64,000 bases of DNA from Enoplolaimus lenunculus (Eukaryota > Nematoda > Enoplea > Enoplida > Thoracostomopsidae), in the NCBI GenBank assembly GCA_030248215.1, contig JASANG010001519.1, forward strand, positions 1-64,000, in the 5' to 3' direction. A model generated the notes under the pieces. The model was not told the DNA's origin. It searched no databases and saw only the letters and a list, made by a program, of their open reading frames with translations. Positions within the stretch are counted from its first letter, which is position 1. Every line of letters starts with the position of its first letter. The translations under genes and the position numbers were made by a program. Positions 21,882 to 33,210 of this stretch are shown here, piece by piece.

Positions 21882-22648
21882 CGGTTGGAAGTGTAGGTAG
21901 GTACGACCGGTATAACTTTTTGAAGGATTTTCAGTATCCATTTGTGTAGTTTCTTATTTAAACACAATTGTTTCAGTGTTTTGAAATGATGAAAATGCCA
22001 TCGAAATAGATTTTTACCAGATTATTTGCGATTTTTGTATAGGTACCGGTTGCACCTTAAGCTGTATCTAAAAGAAGAATGTTTTTTAAGGTTTTTGGAA
22101 CAATAACCCGACAGAATGATAGCATGCTGGGTTTTCGAATGTCTTTTTCTCAGCGTACCTGATTTGTAGTTTGTTTTGAAACTAGGTTTCTTGTGTGCTT
22201 TTTAACATATTTGCTCTGAATAATATCCTTGCAAGCAGAGTAGAATAATGGGTAATTTTCAAGGACCTTTGTTATGTTATGATAATATGTTGTTGCCTTC
22301 TTTGGTTTATATAATTGCTTTCGTTGATGTAAATGTGGTTTATCCTTTTAATAAAACCCGGGGTGTTCGGCAAACGAGCGCTTCGGACTTAAACTAAACT
22401 ACAAATTCTTTTATATTCCAAAACGGTCGTCGTTTTTGTTAGAGGCTGACTTTGTTCTGCGTTTACATTTTTTACATATTGTTATTTTGGGTGATGTTAC
22501 TTTTTGGGGCCGCGAAAGTAGCTCGCTCAGCATAGACTTCAGCGTGACAGGATAACTGTAAAACTATATATGCCATGTTAGAAAGCTGATACCCGACCGC
22601 GAGAAAATTGGACCTCTAAAGTAATATTAGCTGTTATTTTGTTGACTA
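21882..22648. other. Intergenic, no gene seen
   Basis: AT-rich sequence between two mobile elements, without recognisable coding or RNA features. Confidence 0.35.
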
Positions 22649-23054
22649 CTGTATTGACCCGAATAAGAGGGGGGACTGATATTTATTTGGCCTCTCCAGA
22701 GGGTACCCCCCTTGTTATTCGGTTACGGACTGTTATTTATTTTTAACCCGCCCTCCGCCGTCCTTTGTTAATGTATATATTCGGTACTGCAACTGTCCGT
22801 TTGAATTAAACGTTTAGGGCGATAATGCAATGATATACTTAGGAATGTACTTTCAAAATTTAAGTATATACGCTTTAAAGTTTCGAGCTCAAATTATTTG
22901 GGCCTGAAGTCCTTTATGCGCTACAATTAGGGATAATGGATATTTATGGACTCTAATTAGGGTTTAGGGACTCTATCCGCTTTACGGACTCTTAGGACTC
23001 CTATTGATTGGTAGTCAAAATTGGGACCCTCCCCTCTTATTCGGGTCAATACAG
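22649..23054. mobile_element. CCGAATAAGAG-type TIR element, both ends preserved
   Basis: The left end CTGTATTGACCCGAATAAGA is matched by an inverted right end ending TCTTATTCGGGTCAATACAG. TA lies outside each end (22647-22648, 23055-23056). Inner sequence (CCGCCGTCCTTTG, TTGAATTAAACG, TTAGGAATGTAC) also appears at 30590-30730, a copy without recognisable ends. The element serves as the uninterrupted reference for the insertion at 3657. TA flanks are compatible with pogo/Tigger or mariner, but no transposase is present. Confidence 0.65.
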
Positions 23055-24149
23055 TAGTGTATTTCTATTTTCTAAATTAAAGTTTACAGGTGTCTTATTG
23101 CTTGAGGTGTAGATTAAATTTTTGCGTTTTATCCAAAATAACTCGTATTTTGCTGGTTGGATTTCGTGACTTTGTGTTCAACGTGGAAAAAATACTGTTC
23201 CGGAAATAATCGAATTTAAAAGCAAAATATGTTGGCGAAAGCTAGTCGATAATATCTATCAATTATGTCAACATTCAGACCCGGCTAGATGTTTCGGCCC
23301 ATGCATGTAAAGATCAGGGGTGGACCTGAAGTCAATGAAACTTGCCGGAACCGGAGGTGAAGCGAAATAAGTAAAAATAATGGTTAATTAATTTTAGCTA
23401 ATATACCTACAATAGGTTGTTATTGTTTGGTTTTAATACGCTATTTTCTTGCGAAATTTCATAAATTGTTTCCTGAAAATTGTGAAAAAAGTAAAATGAA
23501 ACGCACCAAGCCGATAAAGTTCGCCATATATATGCAAAATTTTACTACCGAAATTGGTAGAACTTCCGGCAAAAGTTCTATCGGAGCCGGAGGCCGGTTT
23601 TTTGTCGGAGCCCTTTTATCAGGCATAGTTTACTTTAACAATACAGCCATACATCAGTCGAAACCTCGCCTTATGGTCTCGGTTCCAAGCAGGGTACAAC
23701 CGGAGGCTTGTCTCCGGCTCTTCACTTCCGGCTCCGGCAAGTTTCGTTGACCTCCGGCTCCGGTATTTTACACCTCCGGTTGCACTGTGGTTCCAAGATA
23801 CCGAGGCTTAAAAATATGAAACCAAGACTTGCCAAATACCGAGAACTATCGAGATCGAGGTTCCCTTTCCTCATCCTAAGTCAGCTCAGTTTGATGCACC
23901 TAGGCAAATATGTAGACGCTTAAAATTACATGCACGAAACAAATATTGTAAGTAAACGCAACGCTACAAAACAGAGAATAGTGTAACAGGGTCGTTGATA
24001 TTAACCGCTTCTCACATTGAGTTGCCTGTAGGCAACTTAGCGCAGTATATATACGTTAAATATATCGCACCGTGTTTAACAATTGCAACACGTATACACA
24101 GTACTAAATCACCACAAGACGTGAGAGCTCCCTCGGGCTCGAGCGTCAA
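23055..24149. other. Intergenic with CTCCGG-rich repeat
   Basis: No gene is seen. GCCGGAACCGGAGGTGAAGC near 23343 and the inverted GCTCCGGTATTTTACACCTC near 23757 bracket about 430 bp, another small inverted-repeat family. Fragments are near 4380, 27185 and 29805. Confidence 0.4.
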
Positions 24150-24225
24150 GCTCCTATAGCTGAGTGGTGATGGTATTCGCCTTCCACTCCAGTCGCTGGA
24201 GTTCGAATCCTAGCATAAAAGTAGG
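24150..24225 (+). repeat. tRNA-derived SINE head or tRNA pseudogene
   Basis: The RNA polymerase III A box (TAGCTGAGTGG, 24157-24167) and B box (GAGTTCGAATCC, 24199-24210) are spaced as in tRNA genes. A TTCC-containing anticodon-like loop lies between them. The acceptor and T stems pair poorly, so it is more likely a SINE head or pseudogene than a working tRNA. Confidence 0.55.
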
Positions 24226-24419
24226 TCTCAGGGGAAATAGAATCATGTGAGAAAGGGTTAAGCGAAAAATTTTCAATTTACTATCTATAAGGTTTTAAAA
24301 AATTCACCGGCGTGAGATGTTAATATTTGCTACGTAAGATCATTGGATACTTAAGGCCACGGAAGAAAGAATTGTTAGCTGCGTTCTAATATTTCAATGA
24401 CATCTGAATCAGACTAGTT

Positions 24420-26162
24420 TTAGATATTAATTATTGCAAAGAGCCCACAGTCATCAAACCCCTGTTCTTGTACTACTGGTGTAATTGACAGGCGAATAAT
24501 TCCCTCATTTTGTAGGTGGGCGTACACACGAGACAACACCCGCTGAAGATCGTCGTCTAGGTTAAATGGCAGCGGATCGTATACTTTAATAACACCATCT
24601 CCTGCAGCCGTGGTCAGCCAGTGGTTACTGCGAACGTGGTGAATTTGAATAAATTTTCCTTCTGTGGAGTCACCTTCGTACCAAATTTGAAGTGTTAATG
24701 TGTCATTTAGTCCGCGAATATCTTGATATTGCTGTCCAACCAAAATTTGCGCGGCGTTGATGTGTCTGTCGTTAAGCCACCGCGAATTTAATAGATCAAA
24801 TTTGTCACCATGAGTGAGATGAATGCATCCAATAACTTTCCAGTCAACAGGATTGCTATCAACGTCGGTTTTTGATCGTTTTTTGGCTGTTTGCTTTATG
24901 GTAGTTGAATCTCTTTTTATATACCTTTTTAGTAGACTAGATGAATAAATCGTAGCGAGGGTTTTACCCGTGGCTATGTTTTTTAGTTGAACTCTGTTCT
25001 TCGGTAGCACTTTCACAACATTAAATGGGCCACTCCATGCGTGTTCCTGTTTCGAACCTTTTCGACCCAGTTTTCTGGCATTAAACAACAAAACATCGTC
25101 GCCTTCACAAATAGCTTTAGTTGTTTTTCGGCGACGGTCATGAACAATTTTCATTTTTTCCTGAGCTTTAGATATATTTTCTGTTGCTTTATTCTCAAGC
25201 AACAAGCGAGAAACAGCCATGGTGTTGAGCACAGTTTCAGCGTTGTCAATTTGACTGCAATCTGTCACATCAGTATTGGTGTCAAAGTACGCAGTTCTTC
25301 CGTACATTAGTTCGAATGGTTTCACTCTTGTCCCTGACTGAGGAGCACAACGGTAACTAAACAGAGCTTCTTTGAGATACATATCCCAATTTCGAATGTC
25401 GTCATTCGCCACCATTTTCAAAAGAGTTTTCTGCAGTGTTTGATTATAGCGTTCCACCAACCCCTGGGAGCGCGGATGATAACTTGAAGATACCCGACGT
25501 TCAATTTTGTTAATGCTGAATAGCTCATCTAACACTTTATTGACAAATTCCCTGCCCTGATCTGAAGACACAACCGCGGGAAAGCCCTTGTCAAGGAAAA
25601 TGTCATAAAGTGCAGTAGCGACACTAACTGCAGATTTATTGGGTAGTGCAATGGCTTCAGGCCACTTTGACAAAAGGTCAGCAATCACTAAAATAAATTT
25701 ATTCCCTTTGAATGACTCAGTCATGGATACTAAATCAATTTCAATGTGGTACCACACTGTTTTAACTGGGAGCGGGTGTAACGGAACGTCTGCTTTTTCG
25801 AAACCACGTAAGTCAACTTTTTGACAAATTTCGCAAGATGCAATATAGTTCTCTACATCACACCTTATGTTATCCCAGAAGTAAGTTTCCTGAATTACAT
25901 CGATGGTTCGAGATCGTCCAAAATGACCACGTTCGTCATGGAAGTTATAGATTAGTGCTTGTCGTTCAGAAGGAGGGACCGAAATTTTTAGTTCATCCTT
26001 CAACCGTATCATCAGCTTATCACCTTTATATTCATACCGATTGCATCGAGACCTCAACTTCTTTTTCAGGTTCTTGGCAACACTTGGTCCTAATTGTGAC
26101 CATGATTCGGGATATTTCTTATTCTTAACATAATCCAATATTTCATTATATTCTAAATCCAT
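24420..26162 (-). CDS. Transposon integrase fused to an Ulp1-like cysteine protease (Ginger-like)
   Basis: An uninterrupted 580-codon ORF. In order, it has a zinc-binding HHCC module (H75, H80, C110, C113) and a DDE integrase core (D143 in EIDLV, D201 in SSDQGREF, E237 in GLVERYN). A GPF motif (378-380) resembling the gypsy GPY/F module follows. The C-terminal Ulp1/C48-type protease region has H514 in SNHW, D529 in YDP, Q565/Q567 and C572 in DDCG. Gypsy-like integrase joined to a protease domain is known from Ginger DNA transposons and relatives, so this is more likely such an element, or a domesticated copy, than an LTR retroelement: no protease-RT-RNase H region lies upstream. The ORF stops only eight residues after the catalytic Cys, shorter than usual, so the 3' end may be truncated or spliced. 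I found no terminal repeats. Confidence 0.8.
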   Translation of the reverse strand: MDLEYNEILDYVKNKKYPESWSQLGPSVAKNLKKKLRSRCNRYEYKGDKLMIRLKDELKISVPPSERQALIYNFHDERGHFGRSRTIDVIQETYFWDNIRCDVENYIASCEICQKVDLRGFEKADVPLHPLPVKTVWYHIEIDLVSMTESFKGNKFILVIADLLSKWPEAIALPNKSAVSVATALYDIFLDKGFPAVVSSDQGREFVNKVLDELFSINKIERRVSSSYHPRSQGLVERYNQTLQKTLLKMVANDDIRNWDMYLKEALFSYRCAPQSGTRVKPFELMYGRTAYFDTNTDVTDCSQIDNAETVLNTMAVSRLLLENKATENISKAQEKMKIVHDRRRKTTKAICEGDDVLLFNARKLGRKGSKQEHAWSGPFNVVKVLPKNRVQLKNIATGKTLATIYSSSLLKRYIKRDSTTIKQTAKKRSKTDVDSNPVDWKVIGCIHLTHGDKFDLLNSRWLNDRHINAAQILVGQQYQDIRGLNDTLTLQIWYEGDSTEGKFIQIHHVRSNHWLTTAAGDGVIKVYDPLPFNLDDDLQRVLSRVYAHLQNEGIIRLSITPVVQEQGFDDCGLFAIINI

Positions 26163-26300
26163 TTTAGCTTAAGTATGATTTTTAAAAAATATATCCCTAA
26201 AAGGAAACAGTGTATAGAAAATTGAGTGAGCACTTCAGTTGATATGTATATATACCATCGTCCACTCAGAAAAATTAAAATTCTGTCTGGGCGGATATTT

Positions 26301-26491
26301 CTGGAGAGAGAAATCTGCCAGAGCATTTGGAGGAAAAATCTGCCCGGACAGCAATTTCCCGGGGGAAAATCTGCCCGAGCAAATTTCTCCGTGGGGAAAA
26401 TCTGCCTGGGCACATTTTTCCGGGGAGAAAAATCTGCCCGGGCAGATTTTTCCGGGGAGAAAAATCTGCCCGGGAGAAAAATCTGCCCGTG
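26301..26491. repeat. 31-bp minisatellite with palindromic core
   Basis: Five to seven degenerate units of about 31 bp contain AAAAATCTGCCCGGGCAGAT and TTTTTCCGGGGAGAAA. The unit core AATCTGCCCGGGCAGATT is a perfect palindrome, so long open frames appear on both strands (CPGRFF-like repeats); they are not genes. It begins about 140 bp upstream of the integrase-protease ORF. Confidence 0.85.
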
Positions 26492-27811
26492 ACACCGGCT
26501 CCGGCCAGATACTATATAATCTGGGTCCGGAATTTTTTGGTATGTCCTGCTAAATATGCAAACAATACTGTCAGAATGCCATATTATATACCCTTAAAAC
26601 TCCAAGAATATCCCAAGATTAGTTAAGGGCCAGTGCATCCAAAATACTGCACACCACAGCGAAAGTGACCTCAAGCCTGATAAAATGACCAATCAGTCTT
26701 TTTTCGGAAAAAAAACGAAAAAGACCCTTATGGAAAAACCAACGCTGGTTTCCTTTAGCTGATGATTATCCGTTATTTTTTCAATCCCTTTACACATTGT
26801 AGTGAATGCTGAAATTCGGTGATTGTAAGGGTGTAAACGGAAATTAAAGTATAAAAGTATCAAAAATGTTTTATTTTTGTGCCAACGCAATTAAGGTGTG
26901 CAAATATTCACCGGTCTTTCAAAAAATTTTAAGCCAGAAACAGATATCCGGTCACACCCTGGTGATAAAAACACACAATTCTTTATTGAAATATGCAACA
27001 ACAGAGTACAATAAACCAAAACACGAACATGTGAAAAATAACTTGAAAAGTCATATACTTGGATGACAATCACATATAGAGTCTTGCAGAGAAACATAAC
27101 GAATTAAATCTTTGCAACTATTCGTTACACACCTTAGCATCAACAACAGATCCTGAAATATATATTCTATAGTTGTACAAATCGACCTGCTCCGGCTCCG
27201 GTAGAATTAATGCCTGACGTTCCGCTATATGCGGTACTGAAATTGAGCAGTTTCACAAAATTTATTTGTTTGGTATGTTTCGTTTCGACGTTTGGCACAA
27301 TTTTGAGCAAAAATTGTCCAAATTTCGTAAAATATAAGCGTAACACCAAAACATTTCACAACAACTTACAGATATTTGCTGAAATTTGCAAATAAACATC
27401 CGTGTTTGTTTTTGATTGCGGTCCGTTTCTGAGTTTCGATGCGATCCCAGAAATGTGTGTATTTCTATGCAAAATATTCATGACCATCACTTCAGCAAGC
27501 ATTGTTTTCAATATTTGTGTACGGAGACTGATCGGTTCTAAACAAATTTGATCATATATATGTTCACAGGTCATTAAATTTAGAACTTTTGCCCACTTTC
27601 TTACACAGTCATTGGCTTATGTTCAAGCTCAGTCTTTGGAAAAGACTTGCATATGCCTAAGCCTGAGCCTCGAAATTGAATGGGGAACAACAGTTCAAAA
27701 GCCTTCACATTCGTATATTCTTAACAAATTGTGACACTTAAGAAACACAACATTCGATGCTTTATCTAATTAAAATCAAGCAACAAATACATTCGATTGT
27801 AGACGTAACCT
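26492..27811. other. Intergenic, no gene seen
   Basis: The stretch contains a short element at 26827-26961 with AGGGTGTAAACGG and CCGGTCACACCCT ends, a 135-bp relative of the hAT-like MITEs. A fragment of CTCCGGCTCCGG repeat lies near 27188. Confidence 0.4.
26827..26961. mobile_element. Short hAT-like MITE remnant
   Basis: The left AAGGGTGTAAACGG and right CCGGTCACACCCTG are imperfect inverted ends of the CAGGGTGYAACCGG type. The flanks GTGATTGT and GTGATAAA share only their first five bases, so a target duplication is not secure. Confidence 0.5.
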
Positions 27812-29565
27812 TTAATCAGCATTAGTTAATTTTTCGTTCCGTTTTTCCATCAAAACTTCCACCCATTTTAACACTTGTTTGGTCTGAAAAATCCCTTTTG
27901 TTGAATTAAAAAATGACTGCAGATCGCCAGGTTGAACGCCGCTTGAAGATTGTAATTCATATTCGTGTGCTTGTGCAATCATATCAAATTTATCTAAATC
28001 TCGAACTGCTTGTGCTTCTGGCGTCGACCCCATTTCATATTCTTCCCATAGCGATACGATTTCGTCACCAAATTTCGTTTTTGAACTGCTAACGACAGGA
28101 TTTGAATTTATAAGATCGGCCTAAAACTCATTTACAGTTTTAATTTTCTCACAGTGCTGCATTGCGCTCAGTATGGATGGCTTATATGAAGCCACTAAGC
28201 CAGGCATCAAAAAAGGGGTGAACATACCAGATGAGATTGGTTAATATTGCATAGCAGTGAGGTAAATTAATACGAGTAATAGAAGACTATTTTTATTTAT
28301 GTGCTATGTAATAGTCAAACACATTCGGTTCTGGCTAAATCTGTTCCGATCCGATCGAACGTGACTTGTTCGCAACAGCTATACTACTGATTTATAGTTA
28401 TCTATCAAAACCTGAAAACTACTTGCAGTTTACATATGAAAATTGCGTATTAACTTTCGACCGTTATAACCTAAAACGCGCTACTAACCGCGCAGCTTCA
28501 AGGTACAAGGTAGTAGTAATCCAGCAACTGGTTAGAACGCCAACCACCAAAATACGGCACATCACGACAATTCATTGCCCAACAACTGATAGGACTAGGT
28601 TTGGAGTTATCCTTAGCACGGATGGCACTCTTGGCTAAAGACCGAGACTGAAACCTGATTTATCGAGACCGGCCATGAAGAGTCTCGGCCTTGATCAATT
28701 TTTGGTTATCACCGAAAAACAATAAAATTTTCAAAAAATATATTTCTAATAGGTTTTTCGTACCTTTTGTTTTTGTGTTTTTCATAGTATTTTTGTGGGT
28801 TTTTCAGAATATTTGCTCATAATTATTGGGTAACTATGAAAATACACAGATTCACAGCGAAATTTTATTCATCAGGGCATGGCACCACCACTGCAACATT
28901 ACAGCCATACATTTGCTGAATCCTCGACTTCTGGTTTCGGTTCCAAACATCCGAGGCCGAGGCTTGCCAAATACCGAGACTTGTCAAGATCGTGTCTTTC
29001 TTTTTGTGATCCTTAGAGCTAAGGTTTAAGACATTGTCGGGGGACAAGTTGTCAGTGTTACGAATTGCCGTGGATTCATAAATAACATATCACTCACAAT
29101 TTGTCTAATTGCACGTGCTTCACGGCTATGCTTGTCCTCTTCAGAAATTCCACAGTACGGTGTTATATCACCAACGATCGATTCAGCAAGATCATGCACT
29201 AACGCCATTCGAATGCATTTGTCACGGTCAAAGCGATGCGTTGAACTTTTGTCCGCGGATGCAGTCACACCGTTATTTATAGCATCTGACGGTTCGTCCA
29301 TGAAAAATGCCAATAACGCCATTCGATACATATGACCTGCTACCGGTTCCGGATTTGTGACACCGGCTCTAACCCAACCTGTTCGTGGTAAATGTTTTAA
29401 ATGCCCAATCAGTGAGTTGAGCTGCAAAAATTTGCCGGCATTGCTAACATGTTCGCTGTAAGTGGTCGAATGTTCTGGGGTGGAATTGTCGCGAACGAAA
29501 GCTATCGAATTGTCACTTGAACTATCCGTCGACAACTTTGCGACTTTGTTCGGTGGTTCTGCCAT
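27812..29565 (-). CDS. HDDC2: HD-domain 5'-deoxynucleotidase HDDC2 (2 exons)
   Basis: Exon 1 runs 29565-29098 (156 codons), ending at a GTGAGT donor. Exon 2 runs 28120-27812, after a TTTTAG acceptor, in the same phase. The protein is about 258 residues (human about 204). Blocks PRTGWV, HMYRMALLA, ALVHDLAESIVGD, LWEEYE and a C-terminal LQSFFNSTKG match HDDC2. Likely metal ligands are H78, H124-D125 and D199. The family hydrolyses deoxynucleoside 5'-monophosphates. Extra length lies in a Ser-rich N-terminus of about 45 residues and an insertion before the RDKCIRMALVHD block. Translation of exon 1 past the donor gives a different tail, which I read as intron. Confidence 0.93.
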
Positions 29566-31504
29566 AGAATATTATTATTTTAGCATCAAATCATACATAG
29601 TCGATCTGAAAACTGACAATTCTTATTGTTAACCAGTTTTTAACATTTCGAAAGCAACATTAAACAGCTTTTTGCGGTAAACATCCGTATCATATATTTA
29701 AGCAGTGAGAGCATCAGACTCTATAGAATGAAATCTATTTACTTTTACGCAGTCGAAGGCCAAAAAAACACCAGAGCATAGGTCGAAAAGTTTTGCCACA
29801 GCCGGAGGTGAAGCAAAATCAAGTAACAGAAAAAAAACAATATATTCGCTAAATTTGAAGTTCCATAGAAACTGCTATCAAAACACATGGAGAATTGACA
29901 ATTCAGCTCTGAAAATGGTCCCAAATTTACAAATAAACTCACTGAATAAGCAAAATATTTATAACAAGACATTTGGCAGAAAGCCCAATTCGTTGGCATG
30001 TGCAAGTTTCTGTTATTTGTAACAAAATTGAGCTAATTTTAAAACACACATTTCGAAATAACAATTTTTCAAAGACAAAGTTTCCAATATTTAAATAACT
30101 ATTAATAATTTGACACAAAACCGTAAAAATTCTGGTCCCTGCATCTTTGAATGCAGGAACAGGAACAAGAACAGAATATCATTTTTTGCCAGAATTCCGG
30201 ACGAACCTTGCAATTTAGTATTCCTAATCAATTAGATTTCGATTTTAAAATATTTAGCCAAAATCTGAAATGTTGCCTACGGTTATCATTATGATCAATG
30301 TTCTGATAGAATCATTAGTTCAAACTACTTTGGTTGCAGTTGTATTCTAGACAGTTCCTGCAGTGAGATTGTGAGATAGATCTTTTGATGATATCGGCCC
30401 CATTGCTATTTAGAAAAATATAGTTAAATCTGCGCTTAAGATGATATCGGTTCCATTGCCTTTTTGAAAATTAAGTTTTGTTTGTTTGTGATAACTACGA
30501 GATGTGTCTACTCTGCAGAATGGGTGAGAAATCATTGCCATTACAGGCAAAATTTCAGGTGTAGGTAAACGGGACACAGTATACTTATTTGACCGTCCGC
30601 CGTCCTTCGTCACTGATATATATCCGGTATTGCACCTATACGTTGAATTAAACGTTTATTTGCCTTTTATCAAAAGCTTGAGCGACAATGCAATGTTATA
30701 CTTAGGAATGTACATTCAAAACTTAAGCATGCTTTAAACAGGTGGAATCGGAATTCCGATTCCGATTAGAATTGCGATTCAAAACGACTTCTGATTCCAA
30801 TTCCGATTGCACAATAGAATTTTTACATTTTAATTTTATGCCAACTTGTGACATGTTGTATAATTGATTGTAGTTTAGATTTAGAGAGCCAAAAAATGAT
30901 AGCCAATTTGCTCATTCGCGTTGTTGACAATTATTGCAGCCAACATACACCCTAATACCCTAACTCAAAATTATACTTGTTTATACAAATTATCCGTATA
31001 GTCATAAAATTTGTAGTTCCGATTACGAATTCGGTATAAATTTGCTGTTCCGATTCCGCTGTAATCCAGCTCCGCTTTGCACACTGGCTTTAAAGCTCAG
31101 TTATTTGATCATAGTCATTTATGCTCTACAATTAGGGATAACCGACATTTATTGACTCTATCATATGATATTCAGCGGGACTGTATGAAAAGTTGGACTG
31201 TAGCGGCACAAATGTGCTTTAAATACCAAATACACGCCTGCAAATGTTTCCGACACAAAATCACTTGAAACCACAGCTTCATAATTCAAAAATTTAAATT
31301 CTAGTATATATTCAACAGGACAATTTTGGTATACGTCAAGTATGCAGACATTTGAAAATTATATCATATGATATTCGTATAGACAATACCTCGAATATCA
31401 TATGATAATGTAGAATAAAGGTGACCCACACATGTTAATAGCAGACAAATACGAATTTTTGAATGCGATATAGGGTCTATATGCAAACAAAATGTTACCC
31501 AATA
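29566..31504. other. Intergenic with repeat copies
   Basis: No gene is supported. 30590-30730 repeats the inside of the CCGAATAAGAG element at 22649-23054. 30740-31075 is rich in GATTCCGATTCCG, another small inverted-repeat family. The hairpin at 31362-31407 is listed separately. Confidence 0.35.
31362..31407. repeat. Perfect 16-bp inverted repeat
   Basis: TATCATATGATATTCG (31362-31377) and its exact reverse complement CGAATATCATATGATA (31392-31407) are separated by 14 bases. Part of the same motif (TATCATATGATATTC) occurs once more at about 31158-31172. The arm itself contains the palindrome ATCATATGAT. Confidence 0.85.
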
Positions 31505-31801
31505 TTCTATTAATAGGGACAAAACGTGTCCCAAGCTGCCCCAGTTACAACATTAATCCCGAATCAACGGCACTTTACAAAAGCTACCCTGGCTCCTCAG
31601 CATGGTTGGGCACCGAGAAAAAAAACCCTATTATAACCTCAGTATAATCACTACAAAACATCGTGGAGGAATCGGTTTTTCTCATGTTTCCGTCGCAGTG
31701 AACGCAGTTGGAGAGGAATCAGTGGCGGATCAGGAAACTCTGAAGCGGAGGATCGCCACGACACATCCTCCTACCCTACCAACAGTCCTACGGTACTAAA
31801 A
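31505..31801 (+). other. GC-richer stretch, possible exon or decayed gene fragment
   Basis: About 300 bp are distinctly richer in GC than the surrounding DNA. One frame reads from VSQAAPVTTLIP through a single stop (near 31637) into SWRNRFFSCFRRSERSWRG and a Ser/Thr-rich end. Another frame is open for 65 codons. The stop could be a disabling mutation or lie in an intron. No family was recognised. Confidence 0.25.
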
Positions 31802-32815
31802 CGTAGTGTACAAATGGTTTCGTAATCAAACCGAAATTCCACTTGTATCCCTGGTGCAATACACCGTAATAGTGATGCTACACATTTCAGATTTTCCCTC
31901 TGATGCAACATTTATTGCAGATATAATGCAGTGTTAAGCTCGGAACGATCATTTGATGGAAAATTTGTCAGCTGTATGTTCATTAATTTATGTGTGAAAT
32001 GCAAGGCACTGCTCTATTGAAAATTTAACTGTTTCCGGCTGCACAATGTGTACTGCGGTACCGAAACCAATTCAAAATGACAAACTTAACGCCACACAGC
32101 AATTTCGCTCGCTAAGTCATCACACGTTCGGTTTACAAGTTTATTGTGAACTATTAAACACAAGTTAAAACAACACTGTTTTTGATGTCACATCATTCTT
32201 CCAGCTTCGTCAGGAACACCCCCCTCAATGGCAAATTAATAATTTTTGGTGACAGGTTGCACTTCAAACCTCTGTTTTCATGAATATTGAATTTATTTAG
32301 AAACTCTTTCAGTAACTAAGAGCCAGATTGTTTATTAAACAAAACAAATTTAACGATAACACTGTACAGAATTGTTCAAAACGTGAGATCTAAAAGTGGA
32401 AATCATTTTGATGGTACCACATACATATAAACATTAAGTTATACAACAACATTGAACACATATTTCGTTATGACGCAGAATTCATTTGCTAATAACCGAG
32501 GGATGTTCGTTGAATAAATCGTAAAAATTCCAAACAGCAATAAATTTTAGTAAAATTTACATTTCTTAAACATAAGCATGGCTTTTGAGAAAGTTTTTTG
32601 TAATGCTTTAAAGCAACGATCAAGTAGTATGTATATACCTTGAAAATTTTGTACAGTTCACACGAAATAGGTAATAACAAATATGGACAAACACACCGCA
32701 GGAATAAACCCGGTACTTACAACACAACATAGTTCTTAATGAAAGCGCAACTATAAATTTAATAGGATCGATCACCTACGATAACGATAAATCGCTTGGA
32801 ATAGTAATTTAGCAA
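31802..32815. other. Intergenic, no gene seen
   Basis: AT-rich sequence with no recognisable element or coding region. Confidence 0.35.
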
Positions 32816-33210
32816 TAGAGGTGCCCCGGGGCACTACGATTTTTACTGGGCCTGGAATTAGTGCCTAAGGTGCCGATGTTGGCCGGGGCTAAGTTAGAAA
32901 TAGCAAAGATATAAACATGAGCTACAATAGCTACGTAATTCGTATATGGTGGCTAGCAGTGGGAAAAAAATCAACCTATATATTGTGTAGTATGTACAGC
33001 AAACAGCAAAACTGGGAAATAAAAACATGGTGCACATAATTTCTTGTGCTTTTCGCATTTTTAAACGAGAATCGAGAGCGATAAGGATTGCTCTTCATGG
33101 CAGTCAATTAAGGTTTGTATATAAAAACTACACGGTTAGACACTGGCAAATAACTCTTGGCTTCTTGTTCTTAGACCCCAGCACTAGAACCAGGCCCTGG
33201 AACAGCTCTA
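32816..33210. mobile_element. TAGAG-ended hAT-like MITE with perfect 8-bp target duplication
   Basis: The left end is TAGAGGTGCCCCGGGGCAC. The right end, reverse complemented, is TAGAGCTGTTCCAGGGCC, and inner arms GGGCCTGGAATTAGTGC and GGGCCTGGTTCTAGTGC also pair. TTTAGCAA flanks both ends (32808-32815, 33211-33218). A T-A-G-A-G terminus with an 8-bp duplication fits hAT. It is 395 bp long, near the 397 bp of the CAGGG-ended copies although the interiors differ. Confidence 0.8.

Noticed and set aside
24150..24225. Functional tRNA gene
   Set aside because: Promoter boxes are present, but the stems pair poorly.
26226..26626. Overlapping open frames of 86-104 codons on both strands
   Set aside because: They are produced by the palindromic 31-bp minisatellite, not by genes.
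29026..29097. C-terminal extension of HDDC2 exon 1 beyond residue 156
   Set aside because: It follows a GTGAGT donor, does not match the family, and splicing to 28120 restores the conserved LWEEYE region.
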